This document shows positions 17,557-27,294 of a stretch of 64,000 nucleotides of DNA, one piece after another (position 1 is the first letter of the stretch; each line of letters opens with the position of its first letter). The stretch covers positions 188,802 through 252,801 of the forward strand of contig NZ_CADDWI010000012.1 of the NCBI RefSeq assembly GCF_902809845.1, given 5' to 3'. The position numbers and the translations under genes were made by a program. The notes beneath the pieces were generated by a model. That model saw nothing but the letters and a program-made list of their open reading frames with translations. It was not told the DNA's origin and did no database searches. Origin of the DNA: Chelativorans sp. Marseille-P2723. Its GTDB lineage: Bacteria > Pseudomonadota > Alphaproteobacteria > Rhizobiales > Rhizobiaceae.

Positions 17557-18717
17557 TCAATGCATTACGCCATCGGCCGGCCGCACAAGTTTCGACATCA
17601 AGAACACGATCCCGAACAATGCGGCAAAGGCGATGAAGATCGGTGCAAAACCCGTATGCTCCGCCACAAAGCCTATCAGTGAGGGAGCAAAAAGAAGACC
17701 AAAATAACCAATTGTCGTTGCAACGCTCATTCCCACAGCAGATGAAATACCCGGCTGATTGCCCGCTGCCGAGAAGGCAATAGGCACCATGTTTGCAATT
17801 CCTAACCCTGCAAATGCAAATGCGAGCGTGGCGACAAACGGAGAAGGCGCAACCCCGGCACTGATCATGCCGATGAACGCGATGAGGCTCGAAATTCGCA
17901 TCGTGGTAACCGCGCCCAACCGATTGCGAACGCCATCTCCCAGGAAGCGCATCAGTGCCATAGTGCCGCAAAATGCCGTGAATGCCAGGCTGGCAACGGA
18001 AAGGCCCGCTCCCATTTCCTGTTGCAGATAGAGCGCCGCCCAGTCGAGCACCGCACCCTCAGGAATCATGCAGAAAAGCGCGATGATGCCAATAAGGTAG
18101 ACTCGGGAGCTGCGGGGGAAGCTTGCAAAGCGCTTCCTGCTTCCTAGCGGCGCCTGGACTTCCTCACCCTTGAGCTTTGGCATCGCGCCAAGCACCAGAA
18201 AAAAGGAAAGTACCGTTACGACGCCCGCATGGCCGAGATGCCCAAGCTTTTCCGCAAGGATGCCTCCAAGGCCGGCACCGGCAAACCCTCCTAGGCTCCA
18301 GAAGCCATGGGAGGACGACATAAGTGCCCGGCCAAAACGGCGTTCGATGACAACCGCGTTCGAGTTCATCGCTACATCCATTCCGCCGACCAGGCCGCCA
18401 AACGCGAACAAGGCAAGCAGAAGCAGCGCCATGATCGGCGCTGCTGTCACGGCAAGCAGTGCGAAACTGCAAAGGACGCCCGTTATCCGCAATATGGCAC
18501 GCGTACCGTGCCGGACGCTCAGATAGCCACAGACCGGCATTGCCATAACCGCCCCAAGGCCAAACAGCAGGATGAGCAGGCCGAGCATGGTCTCGCTAAG
18601 GGAGAACCGTTCTGCCAGCAGGGGTATCTGTGGCGCCCAGCTTCCTACGGTGAAGCCGTTGACAAAGAAAAAGACTGCGATTGCCCAGCGGGCGTGCGTC
18701 TCAGCAGCACCCGCCAA
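17557..18717 (-). CDS. MFS transporter
   Basis: 386 aa, twelve predicted membrane segments. The N-terminal half has NGFTVGSWAPQIPLLAERFSLSE and the loop 2-3 motif GYLSVRHGTRA typical of the YbjJ/FucP-like branch of the major facilitator superfamily. GMDVAMNSNAVVIE in TM4-5 is also characteristic of this group. Substrate cannot be read. It is placed directly after pyc (8 bases) on the same strand and could be co-transcribed with it. Confidence 0.85.
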   Translation of the reverse strand: MAGAAETHARWAIAVFFFVNGFTVGSWAPQIPLLAERFSLSETMLGLLILLFGLGAVMAMPVCGYLSVRHGTRAILRITGVLCSFALLAVTAAPIMALLLLALFAFGGLVGGMDVAMNSNAVVIERRFGRALMSSSHGFWSLGGFAGAGLGGILAEKLGHLGHAGVVTVLSFFLVLGAMPKLKGEEVQAPLGSRKRFASFPRSSRVYLIGIIALFCMIPEGAVLDWAALYLQQEMGAGLSVASLAFTAFCGTMALMRFLGDGVRNRLGAVTTMRISSLIAFIGMISAGVAPSPFVATLAFAFAGLGIANMVPIAFSAAGNQPGISSAVGMSVATTIGYFGLLFAPSLIGFVAEHTGFAPIFIAFAALFGIVFLMSKLVRPADGVMH

Positions 18718-18725
18718 GGCCAGTT

Positions 18726-21700
18726 CTACTCGCCTTCCAGGACCAGAAGCAGGTCCTTCGCATCGATCTGGTCGCCTGCCTTGACGAGAACCTCGGACAC
18801 CTTTCCATCTCGCTCTGCATGGAGCGCTGTCTCCATCTTCATCGCCTCGATGGAGAGCAGGACATCGCCAACCCTAACGGTTTGGCCGGGAGCAACAGCC
18901 ACGGATGATACAACGCCGGGCATCGGCGCGCCAACCTGCGCGTCATTGCCAATTTCGGCCTTCTGCCGCACGATGACAGATCCTGCGCCGCGGAGCCGAT
19001 CCGGCACTCTGGCGCGGCGGGGCTGTCCATTCAGCTCGAAGAACACATCGACCATGCCCTTTTCGTCCACCTCGCCAACGGCCAGGCAGCGAATGACAAG
19101 CGTCTTGCCGCGTTCGATCTCGACGAAGATTTCATCCTCCTGGCGAAGACCGTAGAAATAGACCGGCGTCGGCAGCACGCTCACGGGGCCATAATTCTCC
19201 GAAGCGGCGGCAAAGTCGAGAAAGACCTTCGGGTACATGAGCCAGGAGGCAAACTCGAAATTGCTCACGTTGCGGCCGAGCTTTTCCTCAAGCTCCTTCC
19301 GGCCCGCTTCGAGGTCAGCTGGCGCAAGCAACGATCCGGGCCGCACGGTGATCGGCTTTTCGCCTTTCAGCGCCTTTTTCTGCAAAATCTTGGGCCACCC
19401 GCCCGGAGCTTGCCCCAGGTCACCCTTGAGCATGGAAACGACGGAATCCGGAAAAGCTATGTCCTTGTCCGGATCCTCCACATCGGCGACGGTCAGATCC
19501 TGGCTCACCATCATCAACGCCATGTCGCCCACGACCTTGGAGGAAGGCGTGACCTTGACGATGTCGCCGAACATCATGTTCACGTCGTGATAAGCCCGCG
19601 CGACCTCATGCCAGCGTGTCTCCAGCCCCAGGGCTCGCGCTTGCTCCTTCAGATTGGTGAATTGCCCGCCCGGCATTTCATGCAGATAGACCTCCGAAGC
19701 CGGTCCCTTGAGATCGCTTTCAAAAGCCGCATACTGGTTGCGAACCCCCTCCCAGTAGAAGGAGATGCGGCGCACCCATTCCATGTCGAGCCTCGTGTCA
19801 CGCTCACCGCCCTTGAGTGCTTCCACGATCGAGCCGAGACATGGTTGCGAGGTATTGCCCGACAGCGCGTCCATCGCTGCGTCCACCGCATCGACACCGC
19901 TTTCCACCGCTGCAAGGACGGTCGCGGCCGAAATGCCCGAAGTATCATGCGTATGGAAATGAATGGGCAGGTCCGTCTCCTCGCGAAGCGCCTTGAACAG
20001 CACACGCGCGGCGGCGGGCTTCAGCAGCCCGGCCATGTCCTTCACGGCTATGATATTCGCACCCGCGGCCTCAAGCTCCTTTGCCAAGCCGAGGTAATAT
20101 TTGAGATCGTACTTCGCACGGTTGGGGTCGAGGATATCGCCGGTATAGCAGATGGCCGCTTCGCACAGCTTGCCCTCCTCGCGCACGGCATCCATCGCTA
20201 CCCGCATGTTCTCTACCCAATTGAGGCAATCGAACACCCGAAACAGGTCGATGCCCCCGGAGGCCGCCTGCTGCACAAAATAACGAACCACATTGTCAGG
20301 ATAATTGGTGTAGCCAACGCCGTTCGCCCCGCGCAGCAGCATCTGCAAGAGCAGGTTTGGAGCTGCTTCGCGGATGCGCGATAACCTTTCCCACGGATCT
20401 TCCGTCAGGAATCGCATGGCGACGTCGAATGTGGCTCCTCCCCAGCATTCCAGCGAAAGGAGCTGGGGAAGCGTCCTTGCGTAGACACCGGCAATGCCAG
20501 CGATATCGAACGTGCGCATGCGTGTCGCCAGGAGCGACTGGTGCGCATCGCGCATGGTCGTGTCGGTGATCAGCACCCGGCTCTCGGCCCGCATCCACTC
20601 AGCAAACTTCTCCGGTCCCATCCGGTCAAGAAGCTGCTTTGTGCCCTCTTGAACCGGAGCGTCAATATAGGGAACGCGAGGGGAGGCGGCGTGCAGTTTT
20701 GGGCGCGGTCTGTCGCGCGTTTCCGGATGGCCGTTCACCGTCACGTCGGCAAGATAGTTTAGCAGCTTGGTAGCGCGGTCCTGCCGCTTCACCTGGGCAA
20801 ACAGCTCTGGAGTGGAATCGATGAAGCGCGTCGTGTAGTTAGCCTCGCGGAACTTCGGATGGCTGATAATGGCCTCAAGAAAGGTGAGGTTGGTCGCTAC
20901 GCCCCTGATACGGAACTCCCGCAACGCGCGGTCCATGCGCTGGCAAGCTTCCTCGGCAGTTGGCGCCCAGGCCGTCACCTTTTCCAGCAACGGGTCGTAG
21001 AACCGTGTAATGACCGCGCCGGAATAGGCTGTGCCGCCATCCAGGCGGATACCAAAGCCGGTCGCGCCGCGATAAGCGGTAATACGGCCATAGTCGGGAA
21101 TGAAGTTTTGCTCCGGGTCCTCGGTGGTAATGCGGCACTGAAGAGCGTGACCATGAAGGCGAATCTCTTCCTGCGGCGGCACGCCTGAATCAGGATCGCC
21201 GATGCGCTTGCCTTCCAGAAGACGGATCTGCGCCTTGACGATGTCAATGCCGGTCACCTCCTCGGTGACCGTATGCTCTACCTGAATGCGCGGATTCACC
21301 TCGATGAAGTAGAATGCGCCGGTATCGACATCCATCAGGAACTCGACCGTACCCGCACCCAGGTAATTCGTGGCGTTGGCGATTCTCAGCGCATAGTCGC
21401 AAAGCTCTTCCCGCTGGGCGTCATCAAGATAGGGCGCCGGCGCACGTTCCACGACCTTCTGGTTGCGTCGCTGGATCGAGCAGTCGCGCTCGAATAGGTG
21501 GACGACATTGCCGTGCATGTCACCAAGCACCTGGACCTCGACGTGCCGGGCACGCTCGATGAGCTTTTCCAGATAGACCTCGTCCTTGCCGAATGCAGCC
21601 TTGGCCTCACGCTTTGCCTCCAGCACTTCGCGCTTTAGATCGGCCTCGGAGCGGATGACACGCATGCCGCGTCCGCCGCCGCCCCAGGACGCCTTGAGCA

Positions 21701-22190
21701 TGACGGGGAAACCCACTTCCGCCGCCATCTCTGCCACCGCTTCCATTTCGTCCGGCAACGGGTCCGTCGCAGGTATCACCGGCACGCCGACCTCAACGGC
21801 AAGGTTCCGCGCTGCCACCTTGTTGCCAAGCTGGCGCATGGTTTCGCCAGAAGGGCCAATAAATACAATGCCGTTTTCAGCGCAGGCTTCAGCAAATTCC
21901 GGGCTCTCGGAAAGCAGCCCATACCCCGGGTGTATGGCGTCCGCGCCCGAAAGCCGAGCTACGCGGATCACCTCATCGATGGACAAATAGCTTTCAATTG
22001 GCCCCAGATCGCGCTCCAGATGCGGACCTCGGCCAACCTGATAAGACTCATCCGCCTTGAAGCGGTGCAAGGAATATTTGTCCTCCTCCGCCCATATGCC
22101 GACTGTCTTTATGCCCAGCTCATTGGCGGCACGAAAGACGCGGATCGCGATTTCAGATCGGTTGGCGACGAGAAGCTTCCTGATCGGCAC
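18726..22190 (-). CDS. pyc: pyruvate carboxylase
   Basis: 1154 aa when started at GTG 22190, the length of the Rhizobium etli enzyme; a TTG at 22241 would add 17 unaligned residues. Carboxylates pyruvate to oxaloacetate, the main anaplerotic step in rhizobia. The biotin carboxylase domain comes first (KASWGGGGRGMRVI, FERDCSIQRRNQKV, IEVNPRIQVEHTVTE). The carboxyltransferase barrel follows (TDTTMRDAHQSLLATR, HFHTHDTSG, metal and pyruvate site). The C-terminal biotin carrier domain has EAMKMET with the biotinyl lysine. A complete four-domain enzyme. Confidence 0.97.
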   Translation of the reverse strand: MPIRKLLVANRSEIAIRVFRAANELGIKTVGIWAEEDKYSLHRFKADESYQVGRGPHLERDLGPIESYLSIDEVIRVARLSGADAIHPGYGLLSESPEFAEACAENGIVFIGPSGETMRQLGNKVAARNLAVEVGVPVIPATDPLPDEMEAVAEMAAEVGFPVMLKASWGGGGRGMRVIRSEADLKREVLEAKREAKAAFGKDEVYLEKLIERARHVEVQVLGDMHGNVVHLFERDCSIQRRNQKVVERAPAPYLDDAQREELCDYALRIANATNYLGAGTVEFLMDVDTGAFYFIEVNPRIQVEHTVTEEVTGIDIVKAQIRLLEGKRIGDPDSGVPPQEEIRLHGHALQCRITTEDPEQNFIPDYGRITAYRGATGFGIRLDGGTAYSGAVITRFYDPLLEKVTAWAPTAEEACQRMDRALREFRIRGVATNLTFLEAIISHPKFREANYTTRFIDSTPELFAQVKRQDRATKLLNYLADVTVNGHPETRDRPRPKLHAASPRVPYIDAPVQEGTKQLLDRMGPEKFAEWMRAESRVLITDTTMRDAHQSLLATRMRTFDIAGIAGVYARTLPQLLSLECWGGATFDVAMRFLTEDPWERLSRIREAAPNLLLQMLLRGANGVGYTNYPDNVVRYFVQQAASGGIDLFRVFDCLNWVENMRVAMDAVREEGKLCEAAICYTGDILDPNRAKYDLKYYLGLAKELEAAGANIIAVKDMAGLLKPAAARVLFKALREETDLPIHFHTHDTSGISAATVLAAVESGVDAVDAAMDALSGNTSQPCLGSIVEALKGGERDTRLDMEWVRRISFYWEGVRNQYAAFESDLKGPASEVYLHEMPGGQFTNLKEQARALGLETRWHEVARAYHDVNMMFGDIVKVTPSSKVVGDMALMMVSQDLTVADVEDPDKDIAFPDSVVSMLKGDLGQAPGGWPKILQKKALKGEKPITVRPGSLLAPADLEAGRKELEEKLGRNVSNFEFASWLMYPKVFLDFAAASENYGPVSVLPTPVYFYGLRQEDEIFVEIERGKTLVIRCLAVGEVDEKGMVDVFFELNGQPRRARVPDRLRGAGSVIVRQKAEIGNDAQVGAPMPGVVSSVAVAPGQTVRVGDVLLSIEAMKMETALHAERDGKVSEVLVKAGDQIDAKDLLLVLEGE

Positions 22191-22333
22191 CTTGGGCCCC
22201 CGGTTGTTTACTACGGTGAACGCGGCTTTGTAGTGCGCCAATTGCTGCAGTGCAACAAGGCAGTATTGAGATTGTTCCAGCGGGGCGTCCCAGCGTCCAA
22301 AACATGCGGTCCAAAATCTGCGTCCAAGGCAAG

Positions 22334-22370
22334 AAAAAGCCCCGACGTAAAGCGCCGGGGCTTTTCTTGG
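22334..22370 (-). terminator. terminator of the liv operon
   Basis: AAAAGCCCCG and CGGGGCTTTT form a 10-bp stem around an 11-base loop that can pair further. On the minus strand it ends GGGGCTTTTTCTT, 21 bases after the stop of the binding-protein gene. Confidence 0.85.
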
Positions 22371-22390
22371 TCAAGGACAGAGCCTGAGCC

Positions 22391-23491
22391 TTATTGCTCA
22401 AGATAATCGTACTGGCCGTCCTTCCACTCATAGAAGACATAGCCGGGCAGGGTCACGTCGCCATGTTCGTTGAATTCGAGCTCCCCCAGCACAGTTTGGA
22501 AGGTGCCGGCATCGAGCGCCTCCACCACCGCGTCATAGTCGGCAGTGCCAGCAGTCTCCACTGCCTGCGCCCATGCCTGAATGGCGGCATAGGTGTAGAG
22601 AGCGTAACCCTCAGCCGTCTTGCCGGCTGCAAGAAGCGCATCCACGACGGGCTTGGCGATCTCGTTCTTGCGAGGGTCCGGCGAGAACGTCATCAGCGTG
22701 CCTTCTCCGGCCTCACCCGTGATGGCCCAGTACTCATCGGTGACAAGCGCATCGCCAGAGACCAGCAGGGTGTCCATCCCCTGTTCACGCAGCTGGCGCG
22801 CGATCAGACCTGCCTCGGTGTGGTAGCCGCCGACATAAAGGACATCGATACCCTCCTGCTTCAGCTTGGAAACAAGGGCCGAATAGTCTTTTTCACCAGC
22901 CGTATAAGCCTCGTAGAGCGCGGGTGTGCCACCAGCCGCTTCATACACCCTCATGGTTTCATCGGCGAGGCCCTTGCCATAAGCTGATTTGTCGTGAACG
23001 AAGGCCACCTTTGCATCCGGGAAATGTTCCATAAGGAAGTTGCCCGCAACCTCGCCCTGCTGATCGTCACGGCCGCAAACACGATATATTCCCGGGCCCG
23101 GGCGTTCGTCCGTAAAGGTGGGGTTCGTGGAGCCAGGCGAAATCTGGATAATCCCTTCCTCGGCATAGACATCGGAAGCCGGAATAGAGGAGCCGGAGCA
23201 GAAATGGCCGGCAACAAACACAACCCCTTCGCCTGCAAGCTGGTTCGCCACGGCAACAGCCTGGCGGGCGTCGCAAGCATCATCGCCAAGTTCGAGCCTC
23301 AGCATCTCTCCATTGACGCCGCCTGCAGCGTTGATGTCGGCGACGGCTTGTTCGGCCCCGGCTTTCATTTGCTCGCCGAAGGTGGCGTACTGACCGGTCA
23401 TCGGCCCCACGGTCGCGATGATGATCTCCGCCCAGGCAGAGCCTGTCATCACAAGGGACATGGCTGCCCCTGCCAGAAAAATCTTCTTCAT
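22391..23491 (-). CDS. branched-chain amino acid ABC transporter substrate-binding protein
   Basis: 366 aa. ATG at 23491 is preceded by GGGAG; the longer frame to 23563 adds 24 non-signal residues. A signal peptide (residues 1-21, cut after AWA) is followed by a Leu/Ile/Val-binding type I fold: GPMTGQYATFGEQMKAGAEQ, GHFCSGSSIPAS, and VAFVHDKSAYGKGLADE. It captures the substrate in the periplasm for LivHMGF. It is the last gene of the cluster, 143 bases after DUF6867, and ends in its own terminator. Confidence 0.93.
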   Translation of the reverse strand: MKKIFLAGAAMSLVMTGSAWAEIIIATVGPMTGQYATFGEQMKAGAEQAVADINAAGGVNGEMLRLELGDDACDARQAVAVANQLAGEGVVFVAGHFCSGSSIPASDVYAEEGIIQISPGSTNPTFTDERPGPGIYRVCGRDDQQGEVAGNFLMEHFPDAKVAFVHDKSAYGKGLADETMRVYEAAGGTPALYEAYTAGEKDYSALVSKLKQEGIDVLYVGGYHTEAGLIARQLREQGMDTLLVSGDALVTDEYWAITGEAGEGTLMTFSPDPRKNEIAKPVVDALLAAGKTAEGYALYTYAAIQAWAQAVETAGTADYDAVVEALDAGTFQTVLGELEFNEHGDVTLPGYVFYEWKDGQYDYLEQ

Positions 23492-23634
23492 GACTTTCTC
23501 CCTATAAACACCAGAGTTCCCTCTGCATTCCGGAAATGGTGTTCTGCTTTCCGGTTTTGCCATTGCGGGCTTCTTCCTTCCCGCTTAACCAGCACTAAAG
23601 CTCAATCTCGACGCAAGATAAAGACTTTGCGCAG

Positions 23635-24003
23635 CTATTCTTGAAGCGCGTCGCCCCTGAGCCTCCATCCCAGAAAACCCTTTCGTGCATAGCGGAAGCT
23701 GTATTGTGTGGACATCTGTCCCGCCCGCGTAATCCGCATGCCCAGAAAGGCGATAGCAAGCAGCACGATGAGGTCCACCACATAGTAATGGAGCGTAAGA
23801 AGAGTGCCGCCGAAAAGGGCGAAATGGATGAAGCGCGTCGCCGCCGCCAGAAGCACAATATAGAAGGCAAGCTGCAGCTTTGGCTGCCATGCCCGCGCGA
23901 TCGCCCGGCCCGTAAGATAGGCCGCTCCGCCTGCCAGGATGACAGTGACGAACAGAAATTCCCAAAGCGAGACTTCCCACAAAAGCGCGTTCTGCTTCTC
24001 CAT
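23635..24003 (-). CDS. DUF6867-type small membrane protein of the liv operon
   Basis: 122 aa, three predicted membrane helices (about 12-32, 45-63, 70-90) and a basic C-terminal tail (YSFRYARKGFLGWRLRGD). Its start overlaps the livF stop by one base, so translation is coupled. Similar proteins sit at the same place in liv operons of other rhizobia and Brucella, as I recall the family. An accessory role in the transporter is inferred from position only. Confidence 0.8.
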   Translation of the reverse strand: MEKQNALLWEVSLWEFLFVTVILAGGAAYLTGRAIARAWQPKLQLAFYIVLLAAATRFIHFALFGGTLLTLHYYVVDLIVLLAIAFLGMRITRAGQMSTQYSFRYARKGFLGWRLRGDALQE

Positions 24004-24734
24004 CAGTGTCCTCCGCCTTCCAGATACGCCGCCCGCACTTCCTCCCGCCTCAAAAGCTCCCGTCCCGTGCCAGTCATGGTGATGTTGCCGTTGACCATGA
24101 CATAGCCGCGATGGGCCAGCTTCAGCGCGTGGTAAGCGTTCTGCTCGACGAGAAAGACCGTCAACTTCTCGTTCTCGTTCAGCTCGCGGATGGCCTCGAA
24201 GATCTGCTTCACAACCAGTGGCGCAAGGCCCAGCGACGGCTCATCGAGCAGAAGAAGCTTCGGTCGGCTCATCAAGGCACGGCCGATGGCGAGCATCTGC
24301 TGCTCACCGCCCGAAAGCGTACCGCCGCGTTGTCCAACCCGCTCCTTCAAGCGCGGAAACAGATCAAACACGCGTTTTAGATCGTCCTCGAAATAGCCGG
24401 GATCGACCTGCACCGCTCCCATCTGCAGATTTTCCATCACTGTCATGCGCGGGAAAATCCGCCTGCCCTCCGGCGATTGGGCAATGCCAAGCCGCATGAT
24501 ATGATGGGTGGGCATAAGGGTGATGTCGGTTCCGTCGTAGATGATCTGCCCTCTGCGAGCCTGCGGATTGCCGCAGATGGTCATCATCAGCGTGGATTTG
24601 CCAGCGCCGTTAGCGCCGATCATGGAAACGATTTCGCCACGGCGGACTTCCAGATCGACCCCCCGCAGCGCGACTATCTTGCCGTAATAGGTTTCGACGC
24701 CCGAGATGGAAAGCAGGGCCTCGCCAGCGCTCAT
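24003..24734 (-). CDS. livF: branched-chain amino acid ABC transporter ATPase LivF
   Basis: 243 aa, standard length. Walker A GANGAGKST, Q loop SPEGRRIFPRMTVMENL (typical LivF), signature LSGGEQQMLAIGRAL, Walker B LLLLDEPSLGLAP. Pairs with LivG as the cytoplasmic ATPase dimer. Overlaps livG by four bases (ATGA). Confidence 0.96.
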   Translation of the reverse strand: MSAGEALLSISGVETYYGKIVALRGVDLEVRRGEIVSMIGANGAGKSTLMMTICGNPQARRGQIIYDGTDITLMPTHHIMRLGIAQSPEGRRIFPRMTVMENLQMGAVQVDPGYFEDDLKRVFDLFPRLKERVGQRGGTLSGGEQQMLAIGRALMSRPKLLLLDEPSLGLAPLVVKQIFEAIRELNENEKLTVFLVEQNAYHALKLAHRGYVMVNGNITMTGTGRELLRREEVRAAYLEGGGH

Positions 24735-25837
24735 GCTTTGCCTCCCTTGCCTGAGCGCGAGATGCTCCTTTTTGCGGATTTTTCCCGCGTTCCCCGATGA
24801 TCCGGCGCTGAGGTCATCTCACGCTCTTCCTTGGCCTCAATCTCTCCCACCTTTTCGAGCACACCCTCCAGCACTTCGGGTACGTCAATCTCTTCCTCTT
24901 CTTCCACCCCGAGATAGGCAGCAATCACCTTCGGATCGCTCCTGACGCTCTGCGAGTCACCGTCCGAAATCTTCAAGCCGTAATCGAGCACGATGATGTG
25001 GTCGGAGATTTCCATGACCACGCCCATGTCGTGCTCTATGAGCAGCACGGAAGTGCCATGCTCGTCGCGAATGAATTTCAGCAAAGCGTTGAGCTCGGCG
25101 GATTCGCGGGGGTTCAGGCCAGCGGCGGGTTCGTCCAGACACAGAAGCAGCGGGTCGGTGCACATGGAACGGGCAATCTCCAGCCGCCTTTGTGCGCCAT
25201 AGGGCAAATCGGCTGCCGGATCATCCGCGCGGTCGATCAGGTTGGTCCGCTCAAGCCAGTAGACGGCCTTGTCTATCGCCGCTTCCTCCGCCCGGTGGTA
25301 ACTCGGCAGCCCGAATACGCCCGCAAGGGAGAAGCCAGAAGCGATCATCAGCGGGTTGTGCTGAGCCACAAGCAGGTTTTCCAATACGGTCATGCCGCCA
25401 AAGAGCCGGATGTTCTGGAAGGTGCGGGCGACCTTCGCCTTCTGAGCGATTTCCTGATCGGCCATGCGCTCCAGCAGGAAGATGCTGTTCTCGCCATCGG
25501 TGCCGAAGCGCTTCCCGCTGTCGGTCACCTGCTGCACGAGCTCGCCCTGTAGTCCCGATCCGTGGCGCATGATGATGCGCCCTTCGGTTGGCTTGTAAAA
25601 GCCCGTGAGACAGTTGAACACGGTGGTCTTTCCGGCACCATTCGGCCCGATCAGCGCGGTGATGTCGCCGCGCCCGACATCAAAGGAAAGGCTCTTCACG
25701 GCAACAAGACCGCCAAAGCGCATGATCAGGTTCTCGACGGAAAGAATGGGATCCTGTTCCCATCTCGGAGCAACTGCGCCCGCCGTGGCATGCATCGCCA
25801 CGCCCCCATCAATTGCTTGTTGCAGTTCAGCGGTCAT
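24731..25837 (-). CDS. livG: branched-chain amino acid ABC transporter ATPase LivG, with long C-terminal extension
   Basis: 368 aa, about 70-110 longer than usual. Walker A GPNGAGKTT, an insertion of about 35 residues after NCLTGFYKPTEG, the Q loop in ARTFQNIRLFGGMTVLENL, and Walker B LLLCLDEPAAGLNPRE. The family normally ends near AAYLG; here an acidic segment (EEEEEIDVPEVLEGVLEKVG) and then a Lys/Arg/Ser-rich tail follow. The first 25 residues are also extra. Overlaps livF and livM by four bases each. The tail may be regulatory or simply tolerated. Confidence 0.93.
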   Translation of the reverse strand: MTAELQQAIDGGVAMHATAGAVAPRWEQDPILSVENLIMRFGGLVAVKSLSFDVGRGDITALIGPNGAGKTTVFNCLTGFYKPTEGRIIMRHGSGLQGELVQQVTDSGKRFGTDGENSIFLLERMADQEIAQKAKVARTFQNIRLFGGMTVLENLLVAQHNPLMIASGFSLAGVFGLPSYHRAEEAAIDKAVYWLERTNLIDRADDPAADLPYGAQRRLEIARSMCTDPLLLCLDEPAAGLNPRESAELNALLKFIRDEHGTSVLLIEHDMGVVMEISDHIIVLDYGLKISDGDSQSVRSDPKVIAAYLGVEEEEEIDVPEVLEGVLEKVGEIEAKEEREMTSAPDHRGTREKSAKRSISRSGKGGKA

Positions 25838-27294
25838 CGGTGCCCCTCACCCTGTGCCACCATATCGGCGCCGATGCGCTTCTTTTCCTTCAGCGCGACC
25901 GAGGGCTCGCGGGTAGAGATCAGCCCCCGCGGCCTCCACACCATGATGAACACCATGGCCAAGCCGAAGATCAGCATCCTGTACTGCACCGGATCGAACC
26001 CCGGCCCGAAAATGTGGGTAAGGAAGCCGATATTGCGCAGCATCTCGATACCCCCGATCATTACGATGGAGGCGATGACCACGCCGATCTGCGAGCCAAG
26101 TCCGCCCAGAACAACAATGGCGAGGATCATTGCCGATTCGATGAAGGTGAAGCTTTCCGGCGAGATGAAGCCCTGACGCGCGGCAAAGAAGGAGCCCGCA
26201 AAGCCGCCGAACATGGCTCCAATGGCAAAGGCCGTAAGCTTGGTGTTCCGGGTGTTGATGCCAAGCGAACGGCACGCAATCTCATCCTCGCGAAGCGCCT
26301 CCCAGGCCCTTCCAATGGGCAGCTTTCTCAGCCTGATCGTCACGAGATTGGTAACGAGAGCAAGTGCCAGGATGATGTAGTAGAAGAAGATGATCCTGTG
26401 AACCGGACTGTAACTGAGGCCGAAAACATCCGCAAAGCCCCCTTCCCCGCGCGTAAACTCGATGCCGAACAGTGTCGGGCGCGGAACGCCGGAAATTCCG
26501 TTTGGCCCACCGGTAAATTCATACCAGTTCAGCAGAATGATGCGGATGATCTCGCCGAAGGCAAGCGTGACGATAGCCAGATAATCTCCGCGCAGACGCA
26601 GCACGGGAAAACCGAGAATGAGACCCCAGAAGGCGGCTAGCAGACCGGCCAAGGGAAGTGCAATCCAGAAACCGATGAAATCGAAATAGGTAGCAAGCAG
26701 CGCGAAGGAATAAGCGCCAACGGCATAGAAGGCCACATATCCGAGATCCAGAAGACCTGCCAGCCCGACCACGATATTCAGCCCCCAGCCGAGCATGACG
26801 TACGTCATGATCAGGATGGCCAGATCGATGAACTGCCTGTCCCGCCCAGGAAAGAAGGTGGTGAAGAAGAACGGCAGCACCAGCGCGAACAGGAGTAGCG
26901 CGCGGGCCAGCCACTTGCCTAAGCCAGGCACTGCAATTCCTGAAAGCCGCGCGCCCAGCACCTGGGTTACGGGCCTGGCTGCCCTGAACACGAAGAGATT
27001 GAGCGCCAATCTGGCGGCGAACACGACGAGCATGGCCGTAAACCATGCGCCCCAGCGAGTGCGAAGGTCGAGCCCGCCGGGAGCGATGTCGGCACGCAAT
27101 CCGATGAAGAAGAAGCCAAGAACACCAGCCAGAAAAGCCGCTATGGCAGCGTCGCGCAAAGAGGCCGCAAGGCCATTTTCAGCCCGTTCTGCGGAAGGCA
27201 CCCTGGCGCTCGATGCGTCCCTTCCCAGCGCTTCCACCTGGGCGTCGGCAGGCTTTTGTGCGGAAGGAGGGATAACTGTCTGCGAACTGGCCAT
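25834..27294 (-). CDS. livM: branched-chain amino acid ABC transporter permease LivM
   Basis: 486 aa, longer than the usual 300-430 because of an N-terminal hydrophobic segment (residues 40-150) typical of the extended LivM type. The core has GLNIVVGLAGLLDLGYVAFYAVGAY and the EAA-like loop IGRAWEALREDEIACRSLGIN that contacts the ATPases. About ten membrane segments. Forms the pore with LivH. Start overlaps the livH stop by one base. Confidence 0.95.
   Translation of the reverse strand: MASSQTVIPPSAQKPADAQVEALGRDASSARVPSAERAENGLAASLRDAAIAAFLAGVLGFFFIGLRADIAPGGLDLRTRWGAWFTAMLVVFAARLALNLFVFRAARPVTQVLGARLSGIAVPGLGKWLARALLLFALVLPFFFTTFFPGRDRQFIDLAILIMTYVMLGWGLNIVVGLAGLLDLGYVAFYAVGAYSFALLATYFDFIGFWIALPLAGLLAAFWGLILGFPVLRLRGDYLAIVTLAFGEIIRIILLNWYEFTGGPNGISGVPRPTLFGIEFTRGEGGFADVFGLSYSPVHRIIFFYYIILALALVTNLVTIRLRKLPIGRAWEALREDEIACRSLGINTRNTKLTAFAIGAMFGGFAGSFFAARQGFISPESFTFIESAMILAIVVLGGLGSQIGVVIASIVMIGGIEMLRNIGFLTHIFGPGFDPVQYRMLIFGLAMVFIMVWRPRGLISTREPSVALKEKKRIGADMVAQGEGHR

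Noticed and set aside
19410-20384. 324-codon ORF opposite pyruvate carboxylase
   Set aside because: Antisense frame of a fully conserved enzyme with no recognisable domain.
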